DNA of 64,000 bases from Planococcus antarcticus DSM 14505. Its GTDB lineage: Bacteria; Bacillota; Bacilli; Bacillales_A; Planococcaceae. The stretch's first letter is position 1. Each line of letters starts with the position of its first letter. Shown piece by piece: positions 19,023-30,314 of this stretch. The notes under the pieces are model-generated. The model made no database searches. It saw only the letters and a list, made by a program, of their open reading frames with translations, and had not been told where the DNA came from. The position numbers and the translations under genes are program-made. The stretch spans positions 3,662,501-3,726,500 of the forward strand of contig NZ_CP016534.2 of the NCBI RefSeq assembly GCF_001687565.2, written 5' to 3'.

Positions 19023-19167
19023 GTACATTCCCCCTTTTATGAGCTTCTAAGAACTAATTTTACCGTTTATTAGGATCAATTGAAAACTTGATAAGGGAAT
19101 AATCCATCAAGATCGCGACTCGGCTGGTGACAACAGTTATTTGCGGCAAATTCTCCTTATGCATACA

Positions 19168-19214
19168 TTAAATAATAAGAGGAATCAGGCTCTCCACACG
19201 GCTGCCTGATCCCT
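19168..19214 (-). terminator. Terminator after mmuM
   Basis: AGGAATCAGGC (19180-19190) pairs with GCCTGATCCCT (19204-19214) with one mismatch. On the minus strand it is followed by CTTATTATTTAA, a weak U tract. Confidence 0.65.
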
Positions 19215-19224
19215 TAAAACCATT

Positions 19225-20022
19225 TTATTTACGAGCCCAAGCGGCAATGCCTGCAATGTCCTCAGGTGTTGTTCTGCAGCATCCTCCAATGATTTGAGCA
19301 CCCGCTTCATACCAGCGTTGTGTGCTCGGGGTAAACTGATTTTCTGAAGAACCTTCTCCCCATGTTTTGCTGGTCGGGTCGTATTCTTCTCCTGAGTTCG
19401 GATAAACAATGATTGGTTTGGCCGTTTGGCTCTTCACTTCGGTCATCAGCGACTCAATAATATGAGGTGCTGAACAATTGATGCCGATTGCTTTGGCTTC
19501 TGCCAAGCAAGGAATGGTTTCACACGCTAATATGTCTGCTCCCGCATCAACTAATACACGAATCCGCTCTTTATGGAAGGCAATCAGTTCATCTTCACTT
19601 AACGAATAATCGCCGCGATATTCAGAGCCATCCGACAGAAAAGCACCGTATGGACCGACAGAGGCAGCAACCAATGGTTTTGGTCTATTCGACTGATTAT
19701 CCAACTCTGTCCAAAATTCGTCACGGGCCTCTGAAGCAATTTGTACAGATTTTTGGATCAAGCCGATTGCCTCTTCCTCCGTCAGCCCCCTTTCTTTGTA
19801 TCCTTCAATCGTCGCCTGGTAGCTCGCAGTGATCGCACAATCTGCACCTGCCTGGAAATAATCTACGTGAACTTTCTTGATCAATTCCGGATTTCCCATT
19901 AATATTTTCGCTGACCATAAACGGTCATTTAAATTGCAGCCGTAATTTTCGAGCTCTGTAGCCATTGCTCCATCAACAATGACGTTAGGGAAGTTGTTCA
20001 AATTTTCTTCAATTGGGTTCAT
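19225..20022 (-). CDS. mmuM: Homocysteine S-methyltransferase with an internal in-frame deletion
   Basis: MmuM transfers a methyl group from S-methylmethionine (or SAM) to homocysteine to make methionine. The N-terminal barrel part (VIVDGAMATELENYGCNLND ... GADCAITASYQAT) and the C-terminal zinc site (GGCCRTTPEDI) plus the third ligand region (GINCSAPH) are present. However, the protein is only 265 residues against about 310-315 for the family. CETIPCLAEAKA joins directly to IGINCSAPH, so about 45-50 residues of one barrel repeat that normally lie between them are missing. All three zinc cysteines remain, but the fold is probably damaged. AAAGGA lies upstream of the ATG. A degenerate SAM riboswitch is further upstream. 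Confidence 0.85.
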   Translation of the reverse strand: MNPIEENLNNFPNVIVDGAMATELENYGCNLNDRLWSAKILMGNPELIKKVHVDYFQAGADCAITASYQATIEGYKERGLTEEEAIGLIQKSVQIASEARDEFWTELDNQSNRPKPLVAASVGPYGAFLSDGSEYRGDYSLSEDELIAFHKERIRVLVDAGADILACETIPCLAEAKAIGINCSAPHIIESLMTEVKSQTAKPIIVYPNSGEEYDPTSKTWGEGSSENQFTPSTQRWYEAGAQIIGGCCRTTPEDIAGIAAWARK

Positions 20023-20161
20023 TCCTAAACATCCTTTCTAAATCCTGGATCGTTTCTCCAGCTGCAAATTATTTCTGGTTGCTATGCTTACACTTTGTTT
20101 GGACAGAGAGTCGTAAGTCAATTTAATGGTAAAAAAGCAATGACGTATTTTTTTTGTTAAA

Positions 20162-20214
20162 TGAACAAAAGAAAAGCTCTACGCTATGTCTACCTTTTCT
20201 AAATTTGTTCATAT
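20162..20214. repeat. Large imperfect inverted repeat in the mmuM leader
   Basis: ATGAACAAA-AGAAAAG on the left pairs with CTTTTCT-TTTGTTCAT on the right (16 bp with a 3-nt bulge) around a loop of about 17 nt. There is no U tract in either direction, so it is not a standard terminator. It lies in the 250-bp stretch between the riboswitch terminator and the mmuM start codon, a stretch with no recognisable gene. Confidence 0.5.
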
Positions 20215-20273
20215 CATAGCAAATCTCCACTCTTTCAAACGAGTAAATAATCAACATAATTTACCTTTATGCA

Positions 20274-20306
20274 TAAAAAAAGCTCTTCCAATAGGAAAGA
20301 AGGGCT
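20274..20306 (-). terminator. Riboswitch expression-platform terminator upstream of mmuM
   Basis: On the minus strand AGCCCTTCTTTCC and GGAAGAGCT form an interrupted stem ended by seven U (complement of 20275-20281). It follows the SAM-I-like aptamer by 9 nt, the usual spacing for an S-box terminator. Confidence 0.78.
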
Positions 20307-20315
20307 AGTCGAATT

Positions 20316-20416
20316 CTTATCTCTCAGAATAAAACACTTTGAAGGAATTAACACTTCTCATAAAAGTGATGAATACTGGACGTCACAGGGCATGCCCCTC
20401 AGTCTATCTTGATAAG
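20316..20416 (-). ncRNA. SAM-I (S-box) riboswitch aptamer, degenerate
   Basis: On the minus strand the segment starts CTTATCAAGATAGACTGAG and ends TCTGAGAGATAAG, so the P1 helix CTTATC/GATAAG is intact. In between are GGGGCATGCCCTGTGACG (P2 and kink-turn region) and AAGTGTTAATTCC (P3/P4 core; typical S-box AAGGTGCTAATTCC). The highly conserved GGCAACC block is replaced by CAGTATTCATCAC. A terminator follows at once. The family senses SAM and shuts off methionine genes, which fits mmuM downstream. The lost core bases suggest weakened or lost ligand binding. Confidence 0.75.
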
Positions 20417-20636
20417 TTATTTAGTTTTTTGAATATTAACGATAGTATGGGACATAGCCTCTCTTGTCAAACTCATTTTTCTTAAAATTTAGTTTTATAC
20501 AAAATAATACTTGTCAAAAACCAAGGATCGCAGTTAGAATCAGTCTACATATTGATATGAAATGCTTATAAAAAATCACCATAAGTAAAACGCACAAAGA
20601 AACGGATTGATCAGAGCGAGGATCGGAGCGAAAGAA

Positions 20637-21779
20637 ATGACAAAAGAAGCTATTTTTGATGTCGCGATAATTGGCGCCGGAACAATGGGAATGGCTGCCG
20701 GCGCCTTTTTGGCCCAACAAAAAGTAAAGACGGTATTGATTGATGCCTTCGATCCACCACACATTAATGGCAGCCATCATGGGGATACCCGCTTAATCCG
20801 GCATGCTTACGGCGAAGGCAGACAATATGTTCCGTTAGTGAAGCGCGCCCAGCAATTGTGGGAGGAGCTAGAACAGCAAACAGGCTCCAAAATTTTCGAA
20901 AAAACCGGTGTTATCTGCCTTGGTCCAAAAGATTCCCTTTTTCTTCAGGAAATGATTGCGGCTGCTCAAAAGTATAACCTGCCGTTAGAGATACTTAGCA
21001 ACAATGAAATCAAAGAAAGATGGCCTGGATTTTCTGTACCAGATCATTTTATCGGTTGCTTTGAGGCCGAATCGGGTATCATTTACAGTGAGAATGCCAT
21101 TCGGGCCTATAAAGAAAAGGCCCTTGCACATGGAGCACATCTGGTGACTCATACACCTGTTCAGCACATTGATCTGAATGACGAAAAGGGTGTAAAAATC
21201 ACGACCGCTAACACGATATTTTATGCAAAAAAAGTAATCGTCACGGCGGGAGCATGGGCAGCAAAACTGTTGCCGGACTTAGATCTGCCAATTCAGCCGA
21301 CCCGCAAAGTCTTTGGCTGGTTTGAAGCGCCTTCCGAGCTTTATGATGCCATTAACTTTCCATCTTTTTTTGTAGAAGATCAGGATAAAAAGTTTTATGG
21401 CTTCCCTAGTTTGAATGGTACCGGACTTAAAATTGGGAGAACAGATGGTGGACAAGCAATAGATCCTGACCTGCAGATACAGAACTTTGGATTGTACGAA
21501 ACAGATGAAAGCGACTTGAGACATGGTCTTGAACGCTATCTGCCTCGTGCAAACGGGAAGCTAGAGCAAGGGAAAACCTGTTTATATACACTTTCAAGCG
21601 ACAATGATTTCATCGTTGATTTTCACCCGGAAGATAGCCGCGTCATTTTTGCCTGCGGCTTTTCCGGACACGGCTTTAAGTTCGGAAGTGTGATGGGAGA
21701 AATATTGAGCCAACTGGCTATAGCAGGAGAAAGCGAATTTGATATTTCCATCTTCTCTCTTAACAGATTTGATTTGTGA
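20637..21779 (+). CDS. Monomeric sarcosine oxidase / N-methyl amino acid oxidase (SolA/MSOX)
   Basis: A 380-residue flavoprotein oxidase. The N-terminal FAD motif is VAIIGAGTMGMAAGAFLA. The conserved HGDTRLIRHAYGEG follows, then the flavin-linking cysteine in KTCLYT at residue 315, the same number as Cys315 of Bacillus MSOX, and the C-terminal ACGFSGHGFKF. The enzyme oxidises N-methyl groups of sarcosine or N-methyltryptophan to formaldehyde and H2O2 in the cytoplasm. The start at 20637 has GGAG at 8-nt spacing. Specificity (sarcosine or N-methyltryptophan) is not decidable by eye. It is divergent from mmuM; both genes concern methylated amino compounds. Confidence 0.9.
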   Translation: MTKEAIFDVAIIGAGTMGMAAGAFLAQQKVKTVLIDAFDPPHINGSHHGDTRLIRHAYGEGRQYVPLVKRAQQLWEELEQQTGSKIFEKTGVICLGPKDSLFLQEMIAAAQKYNLPLEILSNNEIKERWPGFSVPDHFIGCFEAESGIIYSENAIRAYKEKALAHGAHLVTHTPVQHIDLNDEKGVKITTANTIFYAKKVIVTAGAWAAKLLPDLDLPIQPTRKVFGWFEAPSELYDAINFPSFFVEDQDKKFYGFPSLNGTGLKIGRTDGGQAIDPDLQIQNFGLYETDESDLRHGLERYLPRANGKLEQGKTCLYTLSSDNDFIVDFHPEDSRVIFACGFSGHGFKFGSVMGEILSQLAIAGESEFDISIFSLNRFDL

Positions 21780-21865
21780 TCCTTCAAGCACGTCCATCTG
21801 ACTGGAAAAACTGCGAGCACTCTCGTATGAAAAAGTGCTCACGGTAAATATTCTTTAAACTCCAC

Positions 21866-21904
21866 AAAAAATCCTGGCCAGCAGTATGCGCTGACCAGGA
21901 TTTC
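21866..21904 (-). terminator. Intrinsic terminator after katG
   Basis: On the minus strand AAATCCTGGTCAGC pairs with GCTGGCCAGGATTT (one G-U/C-T position) and is followed by TTTTT. Confidence 0.92.
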
Positions 21905-21910
21905 TTCTAA

Positions 21911-24163
<2,253 letters not shown>

Positions 24164-24255
24164 TTAAACCCTCCTAAATACGAATCAAAAATAGTGAACC
24201 TTTATCTAAAACTATCGTTGCTGGGTGTTTGTGGTGATGGATAGTAATTCTTACA

Positions 24256-24270
24256 TTAGAATTATACTAA
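24256..24270. promoter_or_regulatory. Candidate PerR box at the katG promoter
   Basis: TTAGAATTATACTAA is a 7-1-7 palindrome close to the PerR consensus TTATAATNATTATAA (3 mismatches). On the minus strand it contains TATAAT, a probable -10, with TTTTCA 17 bp upstream as a poor -35. Overlap with the promoter 86 bp before katG suits peroxide-derepressed control. Inference from motif and position. Confidence 0.6.
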
Positions 24271-24338
24271 ACTAGAGATAGATTGAAAAGGAATACGCAC
24301 GCAAATAGGACCGTAAATCTTTTCTTTCGACTAATTTC

Positions 24339-25442
24339 TCAATAACTGGTACAAACTCTGTTTCTACCTGTCCGCTTCGCTTTATACAGACACTCGTCAG
24401 CGATGCCAACGATTTGAGCGGTATCTGCTACTGTTTCAGGATAAGTTGCTGATCCAATGGAGACGGTAATGTGAATTGAATCTGTAGAGGAAATCTTAAA
24501 TCGATGGACCTCTACGGATTTTCTGATTCGCTCTGCGATTACCACGGCTTGTTCCTGTTGACAATCCGGCAAAATTACAGAAAATTCTTCTCCACCATTT
24601 CTTGAAATGATATCAAAAGAACGGCTCGAACTTTTTAATACTTTGCCGAGCTCGATTAAAATCCTATCACCAGCGGGGTGACCATACGTATCATTGACAT
24701 TTTTAAAATGATCGATGTCAATAATCAGTAATGACAGTCTTTCATTTTTGGCAGTAGCCTCACTGATCAGCGTATTCCAAATCGTGTCAAACTGTCGAAC
24801 GTTATTCAAACCGGTAAGAAAGTCTGTAGTGGATTCCTGCTCATATCTCATTAGAAGATATTGAGTTTTAAGTATGTAGTCAACAAAGAAAATAGCAATG
24901 AGACCGCCGACTATGGAAATGATCCAATAACAAGGTATTAAAATTTTCAATATATCTGTATCTTCAATAATCACACTGATGATGATGCTAAATACAATGT
25001 TTGAGAACAGGATCATTACAAAGCCTTTTTTGTATGAGTTTAAATCGACATCAACCTTTTTAAAAAATCTATCAATCACCATAAAGCCAACGATTAAAAT
25101 AATCATGAAAATCGCAGCAGCTGCAGCAGATACCGTTATGCCAAAGATAAACCTTCCGACTATAATAACCAGTGCACCAACAATGGCATGGGGAACTCCA
25201 AGAAAAATCACCAGCAACATAACCGGAATAAAACGCAAATCGACAAGTGTTTCCGTACTAACTTGTATGGAGAAATACATTAACAAAACACCTAAAAGTC
25301 CTCCTGATAATCCGTCAACTATCACAGACTTTTTGTAGGATTTCCCATCTGAATTAAGTTTTCGCCGCAATTGCAAATAAATAAAAATCAGCGAAATTAA
25401 CACACATAAATTTACAAATAGATCACCAAATAATGCTAACAA
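24339..25442 (-). CDS. Membrane diguanylate cyclase with 5TM sensor domain
   Basis: About 367 residues. The first ~190 residues form five or six hydrophobic segments typical of the 5TMR-LYT sensor domain. A GGDEF domain follows (about 215-367) with the active motif GGEEF. Five residues before it is RSFD, a good RxxD I-site for c-di-GMP product inhibition. It makes cyclic di-GMP from two GTP at the membrane. I favour a TTG start at 25442, with GGAGG 8 nt upstream; a GTG in frame at 25481 would add 13 residues but has no ribosome site. No EAL domain is present. The signal sensed is unknown. Confidence 0.87.
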   Translation of the reverse strand: MLALFGDLFVNLCVLISLIFIYLQLRRKLNSDGKSYKKSVIVDGLSGGLLGVLLMYFSIQVSTETLVDLRFIPVMLLVIFLGVPHAIVGALVIIVGRFIFGITVSAAAAAIFMIILIVGFMVIDRFFKKVDVDLNSYKKGFVMILFSNIVFSIIISVIIEDTDILKILIPCYWIISIVGGLIAIFFVDYILKTQYLLMRYEQESTTDFLTGLNNVRQFDTIWNTLISEATAKNERLSLLIIDIDHFKNVNDTYGHPAGDRILIELGKVLKSSSRSFDIISRNGGEEFSVILPDCQQEQAVVIAERIRKSVEVHRFKISSTDSIHITVSIGSATYPETVADTAQIVGIADECLYKAKRTGRNRVCTSY

Positions 25443-25548
25443 TATTGAGTCCCTCCGTAGCTTCATCCGACCTAGAGCCACTTTTTCGTTTCTTTGCTCT
25501 TGTGAAGTTGGAAAGCGATTTCTTTATTTCAACGCATACAATTCTAAT

Positions 25549-26796
25549 CTACTTGTAGTTGTTTTTTGGACCTTTATCCATTATAACTTCTACCATATTT
25601 GAAGACCCCATCTTAAGTACAGGTCTATTTTCTGAGTTCGTTGCGCTGTAAATTTCCAATGGACTTATAATAACTCCATCTTGCGTGTTATGAAGTATTC
25701 CTGGAACACAGGAATACACCCTATCATTATTATTTGCATTCTTGGCGAATACGGTAACCGAGGTTCCGTTATGATTGTCTATACTCATAGACACTTTGTA
25801 TCTATAGAATGAACCCGTACCATTCGACTGGGCAGAATACACCACAGGAACTACTGCCAGAATCTCATCAGTTAATCTTAACTTGATTACTTCTGTCTTA
25901 GTTGATCGGTTATTTCTTGTAACATCCCCCATATGCTCCACTGCTCCATTGCCAAAAATCCTTAAAGGAGGCGTTCCTTGTGCTCCAAACATAGCCACAT
26001 CTATCTGCTTGCCTTTTTGTGTATAGACTAATGCATATATATCGTAATCTGTTCCAGTCTTCCAAGATACTGTAGCAGTAATTTCTGATGTTTTTTCAAT
26101 AATAACTGGCTTTTGCCCTTTTTCTAAGCTTATTTTGCCTTTTACCTTTTCAAAGTTTATTGATGATGATGTGTTTTGTATATTTGTATTTTCAGGATTA
26201 GCTAGCGTCTTATCAGTTTCTTTTAGCGTTTGTTGTTCAATAATTTCAGGTTCAGAAGGCCTTTTTTGCTCTTCAGGTTCAACCTCGACACCATAATTTT
26301 TGCATAACCCTTCAAGTCCAGAATCAAATCCACGCCAAATGGACTTTGCTTTTGTTTGACCGTTCCTTAAATACAATTCTACTACTACAATTCCATTTTC
26401 ATTTGTGAAGCTAGACCGGGTTAATCGAATACTAGAATTCTCAACACCTATTTCAGCCTTCAAATTCTTTACGTTTGAAAATCCGGTACCGTTGTCTTCT
26501 GTAAGAGTTATGGCTATTTTAGAAATACCTTCAGGAACTTTACTCATATCAAAATTAATTTTATGTACTTTTGTATTACCAACTTTCTCAGATGGTATAA
26601 GGCTAGCTACGCCAGAAGAACTCTCTGGTTGGTTATAAAATATAATCCCACTATCTCCTTGTACCTTGTCCGAATCAGTTAAAAGAAAAGCCGTCAAGGA
26701 GATATCTATCGAATTAGAAATTTCATAGCTAATAACCACACTTCCGTCAGAGGAACTTAAAACTGTATTTGCTCCGATTTGTAACATTTGATTCAT
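25549..26796 (-). CDS. TerD/TerA-family stress protein with two TerD-like domains
   Basis: A 415-residue protein. Residues about 3-150 resemble a TerD domain (LQIGANTVLSSSDGSVVISY ... FLLTDSDKVQGDSGIIFYNQ). A charged linker follows (about 165-225), then a second TerD/TerA-like domain (ISLEKGQKPVIIEK ... SWKTGTDYDIYALV). The family binds calcium and occurs in tellurite-resistance and general stress operons; its biochemistry is unsettled. Normally several ter genes stand together, but this one is alone, between the diguanylate cyclase and a truncated gene. Start is the ATG at 26796. Confidence 0.8.
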   Translation of the reverse strand: MNQMLQIGANTVLSSSDGSVVISYEISNSIDISLTAFLLTDSDKVQGDSGIIFYNQPESSSGVASLIPSEKVGNTKVHKINFDMSKVPEGISKIAITLTEDNGTGFSNVKNLKAEIGVENSSIRLTRSSFTNENGIVVVELYLRNGQTKAKSIWRGFDSGLEGLCKNYGVEVEPEEQKRPSEPEIIEQQTLKETDKTLANPENTNIQNTSSSINFEKVKGKISLEKGQKPVIIEKTSEITATVSWKTGTDYDIYALVYTQKGKQIDVAMFGAQGTPPLRIFGNGAVEHMGDVTRNNRSTKTEVIKLRLTDEILAVVPVVYSAQSNGTGSFYRYKVSMSIDNHNGTSVTVFAKNANNNDRVYSCVPGILHNTQDGVIISPLEIYSATNSENRPVLKMGSSNMVEVIMDKGPKNNYK

Positions 26797-26819
26797 TTAA
26801 ATCACTCTCGATTTCAATT

Positions 26820-26981
26820 TTAATGGAAGGCATCTCTTTTAATAACCGTCAAATTCTCGTGTGTACCTTCTAACTTCGTTGGTGTCCGGACAAACGTTGT
26901 AACCTCAAACCCACTTTCTACTGCCTGCTTTACGACGAACTGACCCACACCGCCCGTTGCACCAAATACGATGATTTTCAT
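26820..26981 (-). pseudogene. 5' fragment of an NAD(P)-binding (NmrA/YtfG-like) gene
   Basis: 53 codons reading MKIIVFGATGGVGQFVVKQA and onward, nearly the same as the first 53 residues of the complete gene at 30916-31533 (differences at about seven positions). It ends in TAA right after the residue where similarity stops. The upstream ribosome site and leader are also copied. It overlaps the upstream region of the TerD gene. Confidence 0.9.
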
Positions 26982-27066
26982 CGTACTCTACCTTGCTTTC
27001 CTATGATTGGTTTATCTTCTTAAAAATAGCTTATTTATTTTTAAAATCAAGGAATCACCCTTACTT
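26823..27066. repeat. Direct repeat copy A (duplicated 5' end and leader of the NAD(P)-binding gene)
   Basis: A 244-bp segment aligning without gaps to 31375-31618 at roughly 90 percent identity by eye. The two copies lie in the same orientation, about 4.55 kb apart. Confidence 0.92.
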
Positions 27067-27090
27067 GTGATAATGCTCCCCGTAAGCATG
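27058..27090 (-). repeat. 3'-end gene remnant (GEHYHK-stop), copy Z
   Basis: On the minus strand the segment reads HAYGEHYHK followed by TAA. The same terminal peptide (GEPYHK, with silent codon differences) occurs at 34090-34143 and 42119-42170. It sits directly upstream of the truncated NAD(P)-binding fragment, as if it were the end of a gene that once preceded it. Confidence 0.4.
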
Positions 27091-27149
27091 AAATGAACTA
27101 GAGCCCCAACAGGATCACTTCTTAAAGTGTATGCCATTTAGGATTCAGC

Positions 27150-28208
27150 TCATTTATAAAAAAAGGACTCTTTTTCGATAGTGATGACCTGTTTTGTTTC
27201 CGCAGCTTCCATGATGCCCAATATGACTTTCAGCGACTTTAGTGCATCCTCTCCAGTAACAATCGGCTCCTGATCCAAACGAATAGAATCGATAAAAGCA
27301 TCAATAACGCCGCTTTTTGTCTGGTTATCGTTCGTTTGAATCGCTTCCAGCTCATAATTTATCTTTTCGCCCGATTGCATAATGATTTCAAGCTGGTACT
27401 GTTCGTTATGATAAATTTTCATAATGCCTTTCTCGCAATAGACGATGGTGCTGTTGTCTTCTTCTCCGTAATACGTCCAGGAGAACGCAGCATTCCCGAT
27501 ACGCCCTTTTCGGGTTGCCAAGCTGCATACCAAATTGTCGCAAACTTCAATCGGTTGACCATTCTCATCCACTTTATGCAAAGCTCCTTGAAACGCGCTT
27601 ACTTGGACAATTTCGTCGTCAAGCAAATAATGCAGCAAATCGATTTTGTGGATGCCGAGATCCCCGCCAACGCCAAACCCCGACCGCTCTTTTTTGAAAA
27701 ACCATGTGGACTTGGTTTTATTGATGCCCCAGGCTTCAGGACCTGAGTGTCCGAATGCCGTACGGAACGTCAGCACCTTACCCAATTCCCCGCTGGCAAT
27801 AATTTCTCTTGCTTTCTGATGTGCGCGTGTAAAACGCTGGTTATGGTCCACCATCAGTTTTTTTCCGGATTTTTTCTGTGCCGCCAGAATTTCTCTCCCA
27901 TTTTCTACCGTCAATGAAATCGGTTTTTCGCATAGCACATGCTTTCCGCTCAACAGCGCTTGGGTAGAGAATAAGTGGTGATGCTCATTCGACGAACAAT
28001 CGCTGATTGCAACGATGCTGGGATCGTCAAACAATTCATCGACGCTCTGTGCGACGCTACCGCCAAACAGTTCCGCCATCGCTTGGGAACGGTCGAGATT
28101 GCGGTCGTAAAAAACGATTTCATCGACATATGGATTTGCCGTATATTCCGGTGCATGGCGCATTTTTGTAATGGATCCGCATCCGATTATGCCTACCTTG
28201 AAGCCCAT
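27150..28208 (-). CDS. Gfo/Idh/MocA-family NAD(P)-dependent oxidoreductase
   Basis: A 352-residue sugar or inositol dehydrogenase-like enzyme. The N-terminal Rossmann fold has GIIGCGSITKMRH (GxGxxx). The family-diagnostic EKP is in HVLCEKPISLTV (about 92-103), and VDHNQRF follows. The second domain supplies the substrate pocket with DLGIHKIDLLHYL, whose His and Asp are catalytic in the family. Such enzymes oxidise cyclitols or sugars. Start ATG at 28208 with AGGAGGAGA upstream. Only 11 bp separate it from the DUF4317 gene upstream, so the two are likely co-transcribed. Substrate unknown. Confidence 0.9.
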   Translation of the reverse strand: MGFKVGIIGCGSITKMRHAPEYTANPYVDEIVFYDRNLDRSQAMAELFGGSVAQSVDELFDDPSIVAISDCSSNEHHHLFSTQALLSGKHVLCEKPISLTVENGREILAAQKKSGKKLMVDHNQRFTRAHQKAREIIASGELGKVLTFRTAFGHSGPEAWGINKTKSTWFFKKERSGFGVGGDLGIHKIDLLHYLLDDEIVQVSAFQGALHKVDENGQPIEVCDNLVCSLATRKGRIGNAAFSWTYYGEEDNSTIVYCEKGIMKIYHNEQYQLEIIMQSGEKINYELEAIQTNDNQTKSGVIDAFIDSIRLDQEPIVTGEDALKSLKVILGIMEAAETKQVITIEKESFFYK

Positions 28209-28219
28209 CCCATCTCCTC

Positions 28220-29416
28220 CTACTCCAACTCTTCCTCCGCCAACAGCTTAAACCCTTCAATCATGGTGTCTTCTTCCACTTCGATCAAAATGCAGCGTTT
28301 GCCGTTGTAATTGACTTGTTTGACGTAACGTAAGTCTTGGGGACTGATCGCAATATTCGCTACTTTTGTGCTGATTTTGATGGATTTTGACGAATAGCTT
28401 GGAACGATATGGCTGGCTTTCATTTCGTAGGTTTTGTCTTCAACTACTTGCTGAAAAGCCCTTTCCACTTTTTCCGGACTGACATCTTTTACACCACTTG
28501 CCTTCAATACACGTGTAATCTCGGTCGTATCCAAAATCGGCGCACTTTCTTCGCCATCATCACTTTCTTCTGCCACGACCAGCATTTGATTGATTTCATC
28601 ATATACACCGGCGAGAGTTCTCGAATTCACTTCATCTCCGCCAATTACGGCTTTGACAATTTCTTCAAATACTGCTTTCTCTTCCTCGGCTGTAATGATT
28701 TCATCACCGTTCAAGACATTCTCGATAAACTGAAAATCCGGTTTATTCGCTTTGCCTGCTGCATACAAAATGTGGTGAATGTCTGCGGAATTGTCCGTGA
28801 AGCTCGGGAACAGGAATCCACCGATTGGCGAAGAAAGTTTAATGACGGGATCGACCAGCACATTCGCCTTATACTCTTTCTCCACAAAATCAAATACCAG
28901 CGAGCTTTTCGGCAGTTCGGTCTGGTTCATGCTGCAAAGGATAAACGACGTCTTATACACTTCATCCCGCATATCGATTTCCGTTTCATCGGGCTGGCGT
29001 CTCGTTGTTTTAAAATAATTTCCGCGAATGAACGTGACGACCATGTCTTTTTCATAGGGACGGTCTTCCACCATCTTCAAGGCGATGCGCTGCATATTGG
29101 CTTTCCATTCAGCGACTTCATCTGCCTCAAGCCCTTCATACAGGAGCCGCTGCGTATGGTCGGCTTGCCCTTCTTCTTGCGGCTGGAACTTCACTTCAAA
29201 CATCTTGGCATCCAATTTTCCGCCTAATACTTTTTTAAAATTATCAAGAAACAGCTCTTGTTGCTCCCGGTCTAACAAAGAAAACGAGCGGCTCTCCTCG
29301 TGAAAGATCTCACTGCTTTCCTGCTGAATGTAGACGTTATAAATTTCAGCAATTTTCAATAAATCGGTATCCAGTTTAAATCGTTTACGAATATCGGCTA
29401 TTTCTTTTTTATTCAT
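28220..29416 (-). CDS. DUF4317 family protein
   Basis: A 398-residue soluble protein that I recognise as DUF4317, common in Firmicutes and without known function. It starts MNKKEIADIRKRFKLDTDLL and ends with an acidic tail. I use the ATG at 29416, which has GGAAG upstream; the 45 extra in-frame codons reaching 29551 are hydrophobic, lack a ribosome site and are unlikely to be translated. No catalytic motif is evident. It shares a probable transcript with the Gfo/Idh oxidoreductase downstream. Confidence 0.8.
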   Translation of the reverse strand: MNKKEIADIRKRFKLDTDLLKIAEIYNVYIQQESSEIFHEESRSFSLLDREQQELFLDNFKKVLGGKLDAKMFEVKFQPQEEGQADHTQRLLYEGLEADEVAEWKANMQRIALKMVEDRPYEKDMVVTFIRGNYFKTTRRQPDETEIDMRDEVYKTSFILCSMNQTELPKSSLVFDFVEKEYKANVLVDPVIKLSSPIGGFLFPSFTDNSADIHHILYAAGKANKPDFQFIENVLNGDEIITAEEEKAVFEEIVKAVIGGDEVNSRTLAGVYDEINQMLVVAEESDDGEESAPILDTTEITRVLKASGVKDVSPEKVERAFQQVVEDKTYEMKASHIVPSYSSKSIKISTKVANIAISPQDLRYVKQVNYNGKRCILIEVEEDTMIEGFKLLAEEELE

Positions 29417-29630
29417 TTCTACTTCCAACTCCCTAACTAATAAAATCCATATGATGCAAAAAAAAGCATCGAAGCTGTAGGTTCGCTTTTGATCCTCTTT
29501 TATTATAACAATAGTTAAGATGAGCTGATGAAAACCCAGTACTTCAGACATGAAAAACTATTGATGCTGACTATGAAGCATTAAAGTACGATTTTTTAAC
29601 ACATGCTAATTATGTGTTCTATTTAGAACA

Positions 29631-30137
29631 CTATTTATCTTGAGGCAATAAATAAATTAATTCCCCATTCTCCTCGGCAAGCTGTAAAAAACCTAATTTT
29701 TCCAACAACCTTATAGAAGATTTATTTTCGAGTGCAACGCCAGCCTTTATCTTATATTCGCCTTGTTGTTTTATCCACAAAATCATTGAATTGGCTATTT
29801 CGTATGCATAACCTTGTCTTTTAACTAAAGGACTTACTGTATATCCAATCCAAAAAGTGTCCGTTACCTTTTTAATAAAAATATCACCAACCAGAGAGTG
29901 ATCAGCTTTACTTATTACCGCAAACTGCGCTCCACTCTCTACTAAAGGTTCCTTCAATAAGATTTCTTCATATTCTTCTCTCAATAATCCTTTGAATCCT
30001 TGAAATTTCATCCATTTCGGATTATTCCGATACAACAAAAAGTCATCAATATCTGCATTAATAAAGTGCCGTACACAACACCTTTCAGACTCAAACAGCA
30101 AATTCATGTCACCATTTAATATTGACTCTTTATCCAT
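29631..30137 (-). CDS. GNAT-family N-acetyltransferase
   Basis: A 168-residue RimJ/RimL-like acetyltransferase. The acetyl-CoA pyrophosphate loop is VKRQGYAYEIANSMI (R/QxxGxA type), followed by the C-terminal ENKSSIRLLEKLGF typical of the subfamily that acetylates amino groups of proteins or small molecules. Start ATG at 30137. Leaders of about 180-210 bp on both sides carry similar AT-rich sequences beginning GATGCAAAAAAA (29455 and 30171). Substrate unknown. Confidence 0.85.
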   Translation of the reverse strand: MDKESILNGDMNLLFESERCCVRHFINADIDDFLLYRNNPKWMKFQGFKGLLREEYEEILLKEPLVESGAQFAVISKADHSLVGDIFIKKVTDTFWIGYTVSPLVKRQGYAYEIANSMILWIKQQGEYKIKAGVALENKSSIRLLEKLGFLQLAEENGELIYLLPQDK

Positions 30138-30314
30138 TCTTAATCTTTCCCTTCAAATTTCGAATGATGCAAAAAAAGAGTATCAAAGCGATAGTTTAGC
30201 TTTTGAAACTCTCGGATTAGAACAATGATCAAGATGAGTAATGGGACATAATTAATCCTTACGGAAAACAAAACGACAAGAAAGAATTAATACACTATCC
30301 AAAAAAATCAACTT

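Noticed and set aside
28409..29227. 272-codon plus-strand ORF
   Set aside because: It lies entirely antisense to the DUF4317 gene, has a Phe/His/Ile-rich non-protein-like composition, and no ribosome site.
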